Shown here: positions 49,761 through 59,165 of the stretch, piece by piece
Layout: each line of letters starts with the position of its first letter
How positions within the stretch are numbered: position 1 is the first letter of the stretch
From: G965216695 sp965216695
GTDB lineage: Bacteria > Pseudomonadota > Gammaproteobacteria > Pseudomonadales > Azotimanducaceae
DNA length: 64,000 nucleotides
Direction of reading: 5' to 3'
NCBI GenBank assembly: GCA_965216695.1
Contig: OZ244212.1
Span: 1,426,001-1,490,000, forward strand
Notes under the pieces: generated by a model
Databases searched by the model: none
What the model saw: only the letters and a program-made list of their open reading frames with translations
Told to the model about the DNA's origin: nothing
Made by a program: the position numbers and the translations under genes

Positions 49761-51560
49761 ATGGGTGTGAAGGAAATGATCTCAGTCGTCGGCCAGCTGC
49801 CGGCGTTGCTGAACCTGAAACGCAATATGAAACGTCAACCCGATGACACCCGGGACTCCTGGGGTGCGCGGGTCGAAGACAATGCACGGAAGTTCCCGGA
49901 CAGAGTCGCGTTCGTGTTCGAAGGCCAAACCGTTACCTGGGCAGATTTCAACGCACACGCAAATCGTTTCGCCGCGGGTTTCAGCCAGTTGGGACTCGAG
50001 CGCGGCGATACCGTTAGTCTGATGATGGAGAATCGAATCGAGTTTCTCGCGCTGGTGGTTGCGATGAGTAAACTCGGCATCAGCCCGGCGTTACTGAACA
50101 CCAACCTGCATGGTGACTCGCTGAAACACTGCATGCGCGTTACCGACTCGAAGCTGTGCGTGTTCGGCGAAGAGGTTGCCGATGCGGTTTCAGGCGTCAC
50201 GGACGACATGAGTGGGCTGCCGTTCGCCTTCGTATCCGACAAGGGCGACACGCCCGCCCCAGATTGGTGCGACGACTTCGGTACGCTCTGTCACAATTTA
50301 CCAACGGACAATCCTGCTTCCACAGCCGATACTACGCTCGGCGAAACCGCCGCCTACCTGTTCACGTCCGGAACCACCGGATTACCCAAAGCTGCCCGGG
50401 TGTCGAATCATCGTCTGGTAGGCACCGGGCTGCTCGCTCACCACGCCGGCCTGCGGTGCACGGAAGAGGATCGTCTGTACATCTGTCTTCCGTTGTACCA
50501 CGGCACAGGCTTGATGGTCGGCATAGGCGCCGCGATATCGTCGGGCGCCAGCGTCTTCATCCGGAGGAAGTTTTCCGCCAGCCGCTTTCTGTCCGATGTG
50601 CGCGAACACAACACCACCTGTCTGATCTATATCGGCGAGCTTTGCCGGTATCTTGTGAATTCACCCGCAGGTGAGCGGGACGCAGACAACCCGTTGCGCA
50701 GCGCCATGGGCAATGGACTGCGCCCCGACGTGTGGCCGGAATTCAAGGAACGGTACGGCCTGACTCGGATAACCGAGTTCTACGGCGCCAGCGAAGGCAA
50801 CGTTGCGTTCGCTAATCTGCTCAACAAGGACTGCACGATCGGCATGACATCGTCCGAAATTGCCGTCGTTCGGTACGATACACTGCAGGACGAGATCGAT
50901 CGCGACGATTCGGGGTTCTGTATTCCGGTCGACACCGGCGAGGCCGGCTTGCTACTCGGGCGGATTACCGAAGCTGCAGTGTTCGAGGGATACACTGACG
51001 AAGGCGCCACCGAGAAGAAGATTCTGCGCGACGTGCTGCAACCTGGCGATGCCTATTTCAACACGGGCGATCTGATTCGCGAGATCGATGTGGGTTTTGC
51101 GCTGGGTTACCCGCACTATCAGTTCGTCGACCGCGTTGGCGACACGTTCCGCTGGAAGTCCGAGAACGTATCAACCAATGAAGTGGGAGAAATTCTGAAC
51201 GCGCATCCGCAGATCGAGTTCAGCAACGTCTACGGCGTGGAGATTCCCGGCGCCGACGGCAGAGCGGGCATGGCTGCATTGGTCTTGCGTGACGACGTAG
51301 ACGACCTCGACGTGGACGGATTCAGCCAGTACGTTCACGAGAACCTTCCAGCATACGCCCGGCCCGTGTTTCTACGGGTGCGACAGGACATCGAAGTGAC
51401 CGGCACATTTAAGATGCTGAAGGGCAAGCTTCGGGAAGAAGCCTATGATTTCAAAAAGATATCGGAACCCGTGCTTGTACTGAAACCCGGGAGCCAGCGC
51501 TACGAGCCCCTGGACGAGGACTTTCTGGCCGACGTCGAAGCGGCCCGAGCGGGATTCTGA
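49761..51560 (+). CDS. Long/very-long-chain acyl-CoA synthetase (FATP-like)
   Basis: 599 residues of the adenylate-forming family. The AMP signature is LFTSGTTGLPKAARVSN, followed by CLPLYHGTGLM, FYGASEGNVAF and DRVGDTFRWKSENVSTNEV, which is the FATP/VLACS form of the hinge region. The C-terminal LKGKLREEAYD holds the catalytic Lys. It activates fatty acids or steroid-like carboxylates with ATP and CoA at the inner membrane. The ATG was selected by family length; the frame extends well upstream. A stem-loop 19 bases after the stop may end the transcript. Confidence 0.95.
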   Translation: MGVKEMISVVGQLPALLNLKRNMKRQPDDTRDSWGARVEDNARKFPDRVAFVFEGQTVTWADFNAHANRFAAGFSQLGLERGDTVSLMMENRIEFLALVVAMSKLGISPALLNTNLHGDSLKHCMRVTDSKLCVFGEEVADAVSGVTDDMSGLPFAFVSDKGDTPAPDWCDDFGTLCHNLPTDNPASTADTTLGETAAYLFTSGTTGLPKAARVSNHRLVGTGLLAHHAGLRCTEEDRLYICLPLYHGTGLMVGIGAAISSGASVFIRRKFSASRFLSDVREHNTTCLIYIGELCRYLVNSPAGERDADNPLRSAMGNGLRPDVWPEFKERYGLTRITEFYGASEGNVAFANLLNKDCTIGMTSSEIAVVRYDTLQDEIDRDDSGFCIPVDTGEAGLLLGRITEAAVFEGYTDEGATEKKILRDVLQPGDAYFNTGDLIREIDVGFALGYPHYQFVDRVGDTFRWKSENVSTNEVGEILNAHPQIEFSNVYGVEIPGADGRAGMAALVLRDDVDDLDVDGFSQYVHENLPAYARPVFLRVRQDIEVTGTFKMLKGKLREEAYDFKKISEPVLVLKPGSQRYEPLDEDFLADVEAARAGF

Positions 51561-51578
51561 TGGCTCGAGAAAACAACA

Positions 51579-51605
51579 CCCTGCAGCGGTTCGTCCGCTG
51601 CAGGG
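51579..51605 (+). terminator. GC-rich stem-loop after the acyl-CoA synthetase gene
   Basis: CCCTGCAGCGG and CCGCTGCAGGG form a perfect 11-bp stem with a 5-base loop directly after the gene. No T-tract follows, so it may be a rho-assisted terminator or a 3'-end-protecting hairpin. The following 216 bases up to the transglycosylase gene show no other feature. Confidence 0.55.
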
Positions 51606-51821
51606 CGTGAACGGGTACGAGGGGAAAGCCAATGGCGTACCCGGTGCGCTACGGCCGAACGGGAGGGCATGGGAGCTGACCGCCGCGCGAGGGTGGGCGG
51701 GTTCGAGGCTTCGCACAGCTTTCGCGAACTGCAGCCACGTACCCGCAACCACCGGCAAAGAGATTAGGGCACTGGGGATGAACCGAAGCTGAACACGCGC
51801 CAAGGCTGCGTGTAGCGAAGA

Positions 51822-52613
51822 TCAGAGGGCCGCGAGCTTCTCCACGTGGCGGTCGATCTTGCGTACGTACCGTTGCCCGGCACTGTGCCGGGAGCTGTAA
51901 GGGCCCACGTTGTACGCGCGCAACGCGCACTCGTTGTTGCCGCACTGATCGCGGAGGTGGGCCAGAATCTGCGCCCCGCAATAGACGTTCTGCTCCGGGT
52001 CGGTTCGAATCGCCTGCCCACAGAAGCCGCTCCAGTAATCGGCGCGTACCTGCGCCGGGCCAATGGCTCCGACGTACGATCGGGCGTTCTTACGGAACGT
52101 ACTTTCAATGAACACAAGACTGGCCAGCAGATCGGGATCCAGCTCGTGGCGCGTTGCGCCTTCGAGAATCCAAGGCGCAAACTCCTGCGCCACGTCGTAA
52201 TTGATCGAGAACGCCGAGCTGACCCGATGCGCAAACCGCTCCACTCGAGCAGACCACAGTGGGCGCTCGGCCACCTGCGGCAGCTGCAGAGCCACGGATC
52301 GAGAGACCGCCTCGGTCGCCATCGGCTGAGGAAACCACACGGCGGCGGCCACCGCCGCCACAGCCAGCGGCTTGAGCTTCCAGAACACAGGAATCCGTTG
52401 CCAGCGCTCGCGAACCGAAAGACCGGCGATGCGGCACAGGCAACGCACGATAACCACGAGAGACGCGTCGGCACCCGCGCGCAGCCACGCCATGTACCGT
52501 CCCCCACAAGGGGCGCCGGCACGATGCCACAGCGCACGCGTCAATCGGCCGGATTGCCGCTGTGCTGAGGCCGCTTTGGCTGCGGCTGATTGTTTAGCGA
52601 CCTGTTCGGTCAC
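51822..52613 (-). CDS. Lytic transglycosylase (SLT) domain membrane protein
   Basis: 263 residues. About 75 basic, cytosolic residues come before a membrane helix (KPLAVAAVAAAVWF), placing the rest in the periplasm. The lysozyme-like SLT domain starts around residue 135, with the putative catalytic Glu170 in LVFIESTFRKNA, then YVGAIGPAQV and ALRAYNVGP. It would cleave peptidoglycan between MurNAc and GlcNAc with anhydro product formation. GTG start with AGAGGT upstream. The long N-terminal tail is unusual for this family. Confidence 0.88.
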   Translation of the reverse strand: MTEQVAKQSAAAKAASAQRQSGRLTRALWHRAGAPCGGRYMAWLRAGADASLVVIVRCLCRIAGLSVRERWQRIPVFWKLKPLAVAAVAAAVWFPQPMATEAVSRSVALQLPQVAERPLWSARVERFAHRVSSAFSINYDVAQEFAPWILEGATRHELDPDLLASLVFIESTFRKNARSYVGAIGPAQVRADYWSGFCGQAIRTDPEQNVYCGAQILAHLRDQCGNNECALRAYNVGPYSSRHSAGQRYVRKIDRHVEKLAAL

Positions 52614-52915
52614 AGCTACCTCTCTTGATCTCGCTTGATCTCGCTCAATCTCGCTAGCTTCAGCTTGTCCGCGATCAAACGCGCGACACTCTAAACCATG
52701 GTACCCCGCTGGTAAAAGCCGTTGTGATTGGTTTTCCGGCAGGATGTATCGAACCCGAATACAATATTTATGTCATACGTTGTCAATAATGGCCGCTAAC
52801 CTGACAATCAACGCCGACCCAGCCGGCACTTTCCGACACCGTTGAGTTTTTCGTCTGTGCAATCCACGTACATGCAATAGGCGATGCAATCCTCGTACCA
52901 TGACGGGTCAACCGC
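52614..52915. other. Intergenic region without a gene
   Basis: About 300 bases between the transglycosylase start and the 3' end of the LLM pair. It is lower in GC than its surroundings in the middle (52755-52800) and has three short TCTCGCT(T/C)(G/A)A words at 52623-52658. A TTGACA hexamer on the minus strand (52781-52786) could belong to a promoter for the transglycosylase gene, but no good -10 box fits it. No coding region or RNA gene is seen. Confidence 0.5.
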
Positions 52916-53944
52916 TCAGCCCGACCGCAGTTCCGCAATGATTCCGCGTTTGGCGTCGGTATCCAGCGTGGGATACGACGCCGATGTTCGATCGACGAAA
53001 GCGCCGTAGCGAGCCAGAATCTGCCCTGCTACGTTCGGCGGTTCTGCAACCACCGCAAACGCCTCGAGGACTTCATTGGGAATTATCCTGCCCATTTCTT
53101 CCCACTGACCCTGCTTCGACAGGCGATTCAGTTCCGGTTGCAGTTCACCAGCGCCAATGGCCTCCAGGACCCCACGGTAGGCCGGCGTGGAGCCGTAAAA
53201 GCCAATGCGTTCCAGCACCGCCTTGCGGTTGGCCACGAAATCCTCTTCGTCGCGGCCCGTAACGACGAAATTTCCATACGAGATCTCGAACTCGTCCATC
53301 GACCGACCGGCTTTCGCCAAACCCCGCTCGATTGCCGGAAGCGTGACGGCTTCAATGTACGGGACGTTCGAGAACGGATGGATGATCATGCCGTCCGCCA
53401 CCTCACCGGCCACCTCGGTCATCCCCGGACCCACCGCGGCCAGCAGCACCCGTGGCTCTCCGTGTTCCGTGTTGTGGGGTGTGAACGCCGGCGTCATCAG
53501 CGTATGCCGATAGTGCTTGCCAACAAATTCCAGCGGTTCGCCCCGGTACCAGTTGGCCCAGATTGCACGCAGCGCCAGAACGAATTCGCGCATCTGCGGT
53601 GCAGGCACCGCCCACGGCATGCTGAAACGCTTCGTAATATGCGGTTTGATCTGCGAACCCAGGCCAAGCGTAAATCGACCGCGCGAGTACGCGTTGAGAT
53701 CGTGGGCCATGTTGGCGGTAACCATGGGGTTGCGCGCGAACGCCACCGCGATCGAGGTAGAAAGATCCAACCGGTCGCTGTGTTCTGCGGCGAGCAGCAG
53801 CGGAAAGAACGGGTCGTGGTTCGTCTCCGCCGTGCGCACGCCGTCGTAACCGAGAGCCTCGAATTCGCGCACCTGGTCCGGGACACGGTCCAGGTCGGTG
53901 CCGAGCCCCGCGTCAACCTTGATCGCGCGCGTTGTCGCGCTCAC
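52916..53944 (-). CDS. LLM class F420-dependent oxidoreductase, downstream copy
   Basis: 342 residues of the LLM family (TIGR03617-like group). Blocks include GYDGVRTAETNHDPFFPLLLA, RGRFTLGLGSQIKPHITKRF, FVGKHYRHTLMTP and VLLAAVGPGMTEVAGEVADGMI. It is a tandem paralogue of the gene directly upstream, to which it is linked by a GTGA overlap. The two probably form a heteromer or act on related substrates. Reduced F420 is the likely cosubstrate. Confidence 0.9.
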   Translation of the reverse strand: MSATTRAIKVDAGLGTDLDRVPDQVREFEALGYDGVRTAETNHDPFFPLLLAAEHSDRLDLSTSIAVAFARNPMVTANMAHDLNAYSRGRFTLGLGSQIKPHITKRFSMPWAVPAPQMREFVLALRAIWANWYRGEPLEFVGKHYRHTLMTPAFTPHNTEHGEPRVLLAAVGPGMTEVAGEVADGMIIHPFSNVPYIEAVTLPAIERGLAKAGRSMDEFEISYGNFVVTGRDEEDFVANRKAVLERIGFYGSTPAYRGVLEAIGAGELQPELNRLSKQGQWEEMGRIIPNEVLEAFAVVAEPPNVAGQILARYGAFVDRTSASYPTLDTDAKRGIIAELRSG

Positions 53945-54948
53945 GCGGCAGTAAGCTCCCGAATAATCGCAGCCCGGTCGTCGCGAGCGATCGACGCATA
54001 CGCGGCAGACGTGCGATCAATGATGTCGCCATAGCGGGATTTGATCTGTGCCGCAATCTGCGATGGCTCCGCCACCACCGCAAAGGCAGACAGCATGTCG
54101 TCGTCGATCAGCGTTCCCATCTCTTCCCAGCGACCCTGTTTCGACATCGCGTTGAGCTCGCCCTGCAGCGCCCCCGCACCAATGCTGTCCAGCACGGGCT
54201 TGTAGGCAGGGGTTGATCCGTAGAATGCGATCTGCCGTCGCGTTGCCAGCGTCGCATCCGCCATGTCTTCTTCATTGGCGCCCGTTACCACAAACACCGG
54301 GTAGCTGATCTCGAAATCGGCACGGGTCTTTCCGGCTTTCGCGAATCCCCGCTCGAGTGCTGGCAGCGTGGTTTCACGCAGGTACTTCTCGGTTGTAAAC
54401 GCATGAATGATCACGCCGTCTGCCACCTCACCCGCTACTTCGGTCATCTTGGGCCCAACCGCGGCCAGAAACACCCGCGGCGGACCGTGTTCGGTATCGG
54501 TCGGCGTGAAGAACGGTGTCATCAGCGTGTGCGTATAAAACTTTCCGGTAAATTCGAGCGGCGCACCTTCGTGCCAGTTGGCCCAGATTGCGCGCATCGC
54601 GAGTATAAATTCACGCATGCGCGCGGCAGGGCTCGACCAGGGCATACTGAACCGCTTGGTGATGTGAGCCCGAATCTGCGATCCCAGCCCGAGGATGAAG
54701 CGCCCCTGAGAGGCAGAGTTCAGATCGTGCCCGATGTTGGCGAGTGTCATTGGCGAACGGCCGAAGGCGACGGCAATGCTCGTCATCAGATCGACACGCT
54801 GCGTGTTCTGCGCGGCGACCAGCAGCGGAAAAAAAGGATCATGGGACGTTTCCGCCGACAGAATACCGGAGTAGCCCATTTCCTCGAGTTCCCGGGCCTG
54901 CGCACCCACCGTGTCCAGTTCCCAGCCTACGCCACCATCTACTTTCAC
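53941..54948 (-). CDS. LLM class F420-dependent oxidoreductase, upstream copy
   Basis: 335 residues, closely similar along its whole length to the next gene: GYSGILSAETSHDPFFPLLVA, QGRFILGLGSQIRAHITKRF, FTGKFYTHTLMTP and FLAAVGPKMTEVAGEVADGVI. A good ribosome-binding site (GGGAGGG) precedes the GTG start. Tandem duplication inside one operon is the simple explanation. Its substrate is unknown; mycobacterial relatives are also uncharacterised. Confidence 0.9.
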   Translation of the reverse strand: MKVDGGVGWELDTVGAQARELEEMGYSGILSAETSHDPFFPLLVAAQNTQRVDLMTSIAVAFGRSPMTLANIGHDLNSASQGRFILGLGSQIRAHITKRFSMPWSSPAARMREFILAMRAIWANWHEGAPLEFTGKFYTHTLMTPFFTPTDTEHGPPRVFLAAVGPKMTEVAGEVADGVIIHAFTTEKYLRETTLPALERGFAKAGKTRADFEISYPVFVVTGANEEDMADATLATRRQIAFYGSTPAYKPVLDSIGAGALQGELNAMSKQGRWEEMGTLIDDDMLSAFAVVAEPSQIAAQIKSRYGDIIDRTSAAYASIARDDRAAIIRELTAA

Positions 54949-54973
54949 AACCGCCCTCCCATTGAAATCGATA

Positions 54974-55624
54974 TCAGACCTTCACGATTGTTCCATCGTC
55001 AGTATGGTGAAGCAATCCGGCTTCCGCGTTGTTACCGATCCGATGCCGGAATACCTCCACGTCGGTCGCCGAAAACGCGATCTCGTAAAACAGATCGTTG
55101 GGATGGCGCACCCGCGACGTCTCCACCGATCCCAGTTCGAGCAGGAAGTGCAGCACCGCCCGCGACATCAGGCCGTGCGTTACCAGCGCGATACTGCGCG
55201 CGGAATCCGCATACAGATCCTCAAGAAAGGGACGCACCCGTTCGACCAGGTCCGGAATGTTTTCGCCACCCGGCGGCCGGTGACTGAAGCTGTCCTGCTG
55301 CCGCTTCGACCATTCCTCGGGATACTCCGCCTGAATCTCTGCGTACGACATCCCCTCCCACTCGCCGCAACTGGCTTCGATCAGCGCATCCACCGTCGTC
55401 ATCTGCGCCTGCACGAACGAATTGAGCAGGTTCGCCGACTCCTGCGTTCGACCGGCCGGCGATACGTACAGCTGATCGACTCCACCAAACGATTTGAGAC
55501 GCTCGCCGTGGGCCGCGATCTGCTCCCGGCCGAGCGTTGTGAGCGGCGAGTCGAGTTGCCCCTGGAAGCGTTTGTCCACGTTCCACTGCGTCTCGCCGTG
55601 CCGGACTATGTAGAGGGTCTTCAT
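54974..55624 (-). CDS. Histidine phosphatase (phosphoglycerate-mutase-like) family protein
   Basis: 216 residues. The catalytic motif YIVRHGETQWN at the N-terminus provides the phospho-accepting His, with a second His in LVTHGLMSRAV and the acid Glu in ASCGEWEGMSY. The sequence resembles PhoE/CobC-like phosphatases; the substrate is not evident. It lies 25 bases upstream of the LLM pair on the same strand. Confidence 0.92.
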   Translation of the reverse strand: MKTLYIVRHGETQWNVDKRFQGQLDSPLTTLGREQIAAHGERLKSFGGVDQLYVSPAGRTQESANLLNSFVQAQMTTVDALIEASCGEWEGMSYAEIQAEYPEEWSKRQQDSFSHRPPGGENIPDLVERVRPFLEDLYADSARSIALVTHGLMSRAVLHFLLELGSVETSRVRHPNDLFYEIAFSATDVEVFRHRIGNNAEAGLLHHTDDGTIVKV

Positions 55625-55683
55625 AGGCTATGTCTCTCCCTGGACCGATAACCGGCGCGCACGGTCAACCGGCAGCGCCGTGC

Positions 55684-56520
55684 TTACTCGTTCGCATCCT
55701 TCTTCGTGCGATAGTCGCCATAGGCTGCGTCGCGCTTGGACAGGGCCTTTGTCAGACCTTCGCGCATGTCCTTGAAATGGTCCTGTGCGGTCTGCGTGTA
55801 CGTTGCGAGTTGCTGCATCTCGGTACCTGCACGAATACCGGCACGAATGCCCATCGCGTCCATCTGACGATGCACTGCCCGCTTGTTGATCTGCTGCAAA
55901 TCGGTCGGCGTCCGGGCGACTTTTTCAGCAATCGCCAACGTCTTCGACTCCAGCTGGTCCGCAGGGAACGCCCTGTTGGCAAAGCCGCACGTAACGGCTT
56001 CCTCGCCCGACATGTGATCCCCGGTAAGCATCAGCTCCATCGCCTGACGCAGCCCGACCAGCCAGGGATAGAACTGATTGTCTGGCGGGCTGATCACCCG
56101 CACCACGGGATAACCGATCATTGCGTCATCGGCGACGTACACGAGATCGCAGGCAGTCGCCAGTTCCGTCCCGCCCGCCAGACAGTAGCCATGCACCTGC
56201 GCAATGACCGGCTTCGCCAGATCCCAGATCCGGAAGAAACCTTCCACAACGTGCCTCGGCCAGTTGCCGAGTCCACCGGCGGTGTAAAACGGCTGTCCGG
56301 CCGCGACGTTGGATTTCAGGTCATAGCCCGCCGAGAAGCATGCGCCCGCGCCGCGGATCAGCATCACTCGCACCGAGTCGTCCTGGTCGGCGCGTTCGAG
56401 AGCGTCGAACAACTCGGTGCGCAACTCGTTGGATAGCGGGTTACGCTTGTCCGGCCGGTTGAGCGTTATACGACGAACCCGCTCCACCGGCTCGTCGACG
56501 ATTATCTTCTGGTATTCCAC
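55684..56520 (-). CDS. Enoyl-CoA hydratase/isomerase family protein
   Basis: 278 residues of the crotonase family. Visible are RRITLNRPDKRNPLSN, the oxyanion-hole block GAGACFSAGYDLKSN and AQVHGYCLAGGTELATACDLVYV. The second Glu of hydratases falls in a region reading VISPPDNQFYPW, which is not typical, so isomerase or other activity is possible. The GTG at 56520 has GGGAGGT ahead of it and is preferred to the GTG at 56535 that overlaps the LLM stop. It belongs to the operon with the LLM gene. Confidence 0.9.
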   Translation of the reverse strand: MEYQKIIVDEPVERVRRITLNRPDKRNPLSNELRTELFDALERADQDDSVRVMLIRGAGACFSAGYDLKSNVAAGQPFYTAGGLGNWPRHVVEGFFRIWDLAKPVIAQVHGYCLAGGTELATACDLVYVADDAMIGYPVVRVISPPDNQFYPWLVGLRQAMELMLTGDHMSGEEAVTCGFANRAFPADQLESKTLAIAEKVARTPTDLQQINKRAVHRQMDAMGIRAGIRAGTEMQQLATYTQTAQDHFKDMREGLTKALSKRDAAYGDYRTKKDANE

Positions 56521-56531
56521 AGCACCTCCCG

Positions 56532-57533
56532 TCACTTCAGCATGAAATTGTCGGCGGTAAACGCGTTGAACGTGCGCTCCAGATCTTCCCGATTCGCAGC
56601 CATCGGCGCAATAATGTGCGTGTGCACACCGCCGTCCGCATCGGCCTGGATTCGTTCACGGATTTCGTCTTCCGTACCGATGATCGCAATTTCGTCGATC
56701 AACGCGTCCGTCAACGCGCCGGTGGTCTTCTCGCGGTTTTTCTCGGCCCAACCCTCGGAAATCGTGTCGGCCGCGTCCGCGTATCCCGCCCACGAAAGAA
56801 ATGCGTTGTATACCGGTGTCGCATAGTACGGGGCGAACGCGGCACGAAAGAGGCTGCGGCCATGTTCGCGGTCGTCAGTGCATAAAACCATCGCGCGATT
56901 TACGATCTCTACCTCGCGCCAGTCCTTGCCTGCGCGCTCGGCACCGATCTTCACGTGTTCCATCATCTTCGGCAGCACACTCTTGGGCCACAGATTGAGA
57001 ATCACGCCGTCGCCTACCTCAGCCGCCATCTCGATCATGTTGGACCGCAGCGCAGCAAGATACAGAGGGGGCGGATTCTCCAGCGGCGGCTGGCGGTAGC
57101 CACGACTCGACAGCGTTTCGAGCTGGAAGTCCGATTTTTCGCCCTTGAGCATCGAACGGACCATGATCGCGGTTTCCTTGACCCGCGTAAGCGGTCGGTC
57201 CAGCGGGATGCCATTCCATGCGCCCATGATCGTCTGACTGGACGACCCGAGACCCATGACGAACCGGCCGGGTAGCAACTGACCGATCACATTGATCGAC
57301 GCAGCGAGCACCGCCGGCGTTCGCGTGTACACCGGCGTAACGGCAACACCGACGCGCACCGTTTTGGTGTGGTGCGCCACCGCCGCAATCTGCGTCAGCG
57401 TATCCGGTGCGCCCGAGTCGCTGAACCATGCATCCGAATAGCCGTTGTCCTCGGCCCAGCGCAGCCGCGCAATCGTATCTTCCAGATTCGGACCCGCCGG
57501 CAGCGTCACTGCCACACGCTTGCTAAGTGCCAT
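56532..57533 (-). CDS. LLM class F420-dependent oxidoreductase
   Basis: 333 residues of the LLM family: GYSDAWFSDSGAPDTLTQIAAVAHHTKTVRVGVAVTPV is split by typical helices, and PGRFVMGLGSSSQTIMG with PPLYLAALRSNMIEMAAEVGDGVILNLWP forms the cofactor site. It resembles F420-dependent mycobacterial enzymes. GGGAG lies before the chosen ATG; a longer frame exists. It sits directly upstream of the enoyl-CoA hydratase gene and diverges from a phosphotransferase gene. Confidence 0.88.
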   Translation of the reverse strand: MALSKRVAVTLPAGPNLEDTIARLRWAEDNGYSDAWFSDSGAPDTLTQIAAVAHHTKTVRVGVAVTPVYTRTPAVLAASINVIGQLLPGRFVMGLGSSSQTIMGAWNGIPLDRPLTRVKETAIMVRSMLKGEKSDFQLETLSSRGYRQPPLENPPPLYLAALRSNMIEMAAEVGDGVILNLWPKSVLPKMMEHVKIGAERAGKDWREVEIVNRAMVLCTDDREHGRSLFRAAFAPYYATPVYNAFLSWAGYADAADTISEGWAEKNREKTTGALTDALIDEIAIIGTEDEIRERIQADADGGVHTHIIAPMAANREDLERTFNAFTADNFMLK

Positions 57534-57655
57534 CTTTTCTCCCGCTTCCTTCAAGTACCCGCGCGTCATGGTACCCAGGGTGCGCCAGGTCGTCATCCCG
57601 GATGGCATCGGCTATTCTCAATCGCGTTCCTTCTGCATGCCCTGGAGTTTCGTGA

Positions 57656-58723
57656 ATGTCCGACGTCGTGATAACCGAAGTGCGCGAGAATCACCGCTTC
57701 GACCAGTCAGCGCTGGAACGCTATCTTGAGCGGCACATCGATGCTTTTCGCGGGCCGATGTCCGTCCAGCAATTCGACGGCGGCCAGTCCAATCCCACGT
57801 TTGTGCTGAGCACGCCTGGCTCGCGGTACGTTCTGCGTAAACAACCTCCCGGCGACCTGCTTCCGAGCGCCCACCAGGTGGACCGAGAGTATCGAGTGAT
57901 GCGTGCGCTTGCAGACACGCCGGTGCCTGTGCCCGACATGCTTTGCCTGTGCGACGAACCCGACGTGATCGGCACCAAGTTCTACGTGATGGAGATGGTG
58001 GAGGGGCGTGTTTTCAAAGAAACGCAGCTGCCAGCGTTGCCCGCCGCAGACCGCCGAGCGATCTATCTCGACCTCGCCCGTGTGCTCGCCGAGCTGCACA
58101 ACGTAACACCGGCGGACGTCGGACTCGAATCCTTCGGGCGACCAGGCAATTACTACGAGCGCCAGATCGGACGCTGGACCAAACAGTATCTGGCGTCACA
58201 GACCGAAGACATACCCTCAATGACGCGACTGATGGAATGGCTTCCGGACAACGTGCCCGAGACCTCTTCGGCGGTAATCGTGCACGGGGACTATCGGCTC
58301 GGCAACGCGCTGCTGCATCCGACCGAGCCGCGCATCGTTGCCATACTGGACTGGGAACTTTCCACGCTCGGTGACGCGCTCGCCGACCTCGGCTACCTGT
58401 GTCAGGACTATCATTGTGAGTCGTACGACGACGCCGGGTTGGTAGGCGCGGATCTCGACGCACTGAATATCCCAACCGAGGCGGAACTGGTCGAGCATTA
58501 CTGCCGGCACGCGGGCCGGTCGTCCATCGACAACTGGACGTTTTATCTCGTCTACAACCTCTTCCGCAGCGCCGGAATCATTCAGGGTGTTTACAAGCGG
58601 GGATTGGACGGCAATGCCAGTTCCGACAGCGCACTCGAGTTCAAGGACGCAGCGCGCACGCGTGCAGACCGAGCCTGGGCACTGGTTACGTCCGAAAAAC
58701 GCAGGTCCAAGCCGACCGCGTAA
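57656..58723 (+). CDS. APH-type phosphotransferase family protein (ACAD10/11-like kinase)
   Basis: 355 residues with a protein-kinase-like aminoglycoside phosphotransferase fold. FDGGQSNPTFVLSTPGSRYVLRKQPPG is the nucleotide loop, VIVHGDYRLGNALLH the Brenner catalytic motif, and AILDWELSTLGDALADLGYL the DxD metal motif. Bacterial relatives act on hydroxyacyl-CoA in fatty acid and steroid breakdown, as in the ACAD10/11 kinase domain. It fits the catabolic set of LLM, enoyl-CoA hydratase and acyl-CoA dehydrogenase genes around it. Confidence 0.92.
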   Translation: MSDVVITEVRENHRFDQSALERYLERHIDAFRGPMSVQQFDGGQSNPTFVLSTPGSRYVLRKQPPGDLLPSAHQVDREYRVMRALADTPVPVPDMLCLCDEPDVIGTKFYVMEMVEGRVFKETQLPALPAADRRAIYLDLARVLAELHNVTPADVGLESFGRPGNYYERQIGRWTKQYLASQTEDIPSMTRLMEWLPDNVPETSSAVIVHGDYRLGNALLHPTEPRIVAILDWELSTLGDALADLGYLCQDYHCESYDDAGLVGADLDALNIPTEAELVEHYCRHAGRSSIDNWTFYLVYNLFRSAGIIQGVYKRGLDGNASSDSALEFKDAARTRADRAWALVTSEKRRSKPTA

Positions 58724-58750
58724 TCTCAGCCGAGACTTGCGATCACGGTG

Positions 58751-59041
58751 TTAGCCCGATGACTCGTCCACAAACCGGCCGCGCAGGTATTCGATGATGT
58801 CGAGCGACTCGTACAACCAATGCACGCTGCCGGCCGACTCGATTCGCAGACATGGCACGGTGGCCCGTCCGCCGCCGGCGATGAGCGCCTGTCGGGCATC
58901 CGGTTCCCGGTCCACGTCCCGCAACGGCAGATCGATCCGGTGAGCCGCCATGAAACGGCGCACGCGAATACAGAACCCACACCACGACGAATGGAAGAGT
59001 TGAATGTCGGACTGGGAAGCAGACGGCGTTGACTCGCTCAT
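58751..59041 (-). CDS. Glutaredoxin-like protein
   Basis: 96 residues. The dithiol motif WCGFC (Cys21 and Cys24) follows a short polar tail, then a thioredoxin-fold core with TVPCLRIE, where the cis-proline is Pro in VPCL, and a C-terminal helix ending YLRGRFVD. The later part resembles the glutathione-S-transferase N-terminal domain. It would reduce disulfides or glutathionylated proteins in the cytoplasm. The ATG chosen removes a long non-conserved extension. It lies opposite dsbA. Confidence 0.88.
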   Translation of the reverse strand: MSESTPSASQSDIQLFHSSWCGFCIRVRRFMAAHRIDLPLRDVDREPDARQALIAGGGRATVPCLRIESAGSVHWLYESLDIIEYLRGRFVDESSG

Positions 59042-59165
59042 CGCCAGATTATGACGCCCGCCGTTACCGTACGGAAGCGGATTTCCTGAACCTCCGCCGC
59101 GCAGTCGGGCGCACCCGACATGGTGTATCCTTCGCCGTGCCAGCGACCAATCCGGACAGATCACC

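Noticed and set aside
51579..51605. Insertion-sequence end suggested by the inverted repeat
   Set aside because: There is no second copy, transposase or target duplication; its position right after a gene fits a transcript-end hairpin.
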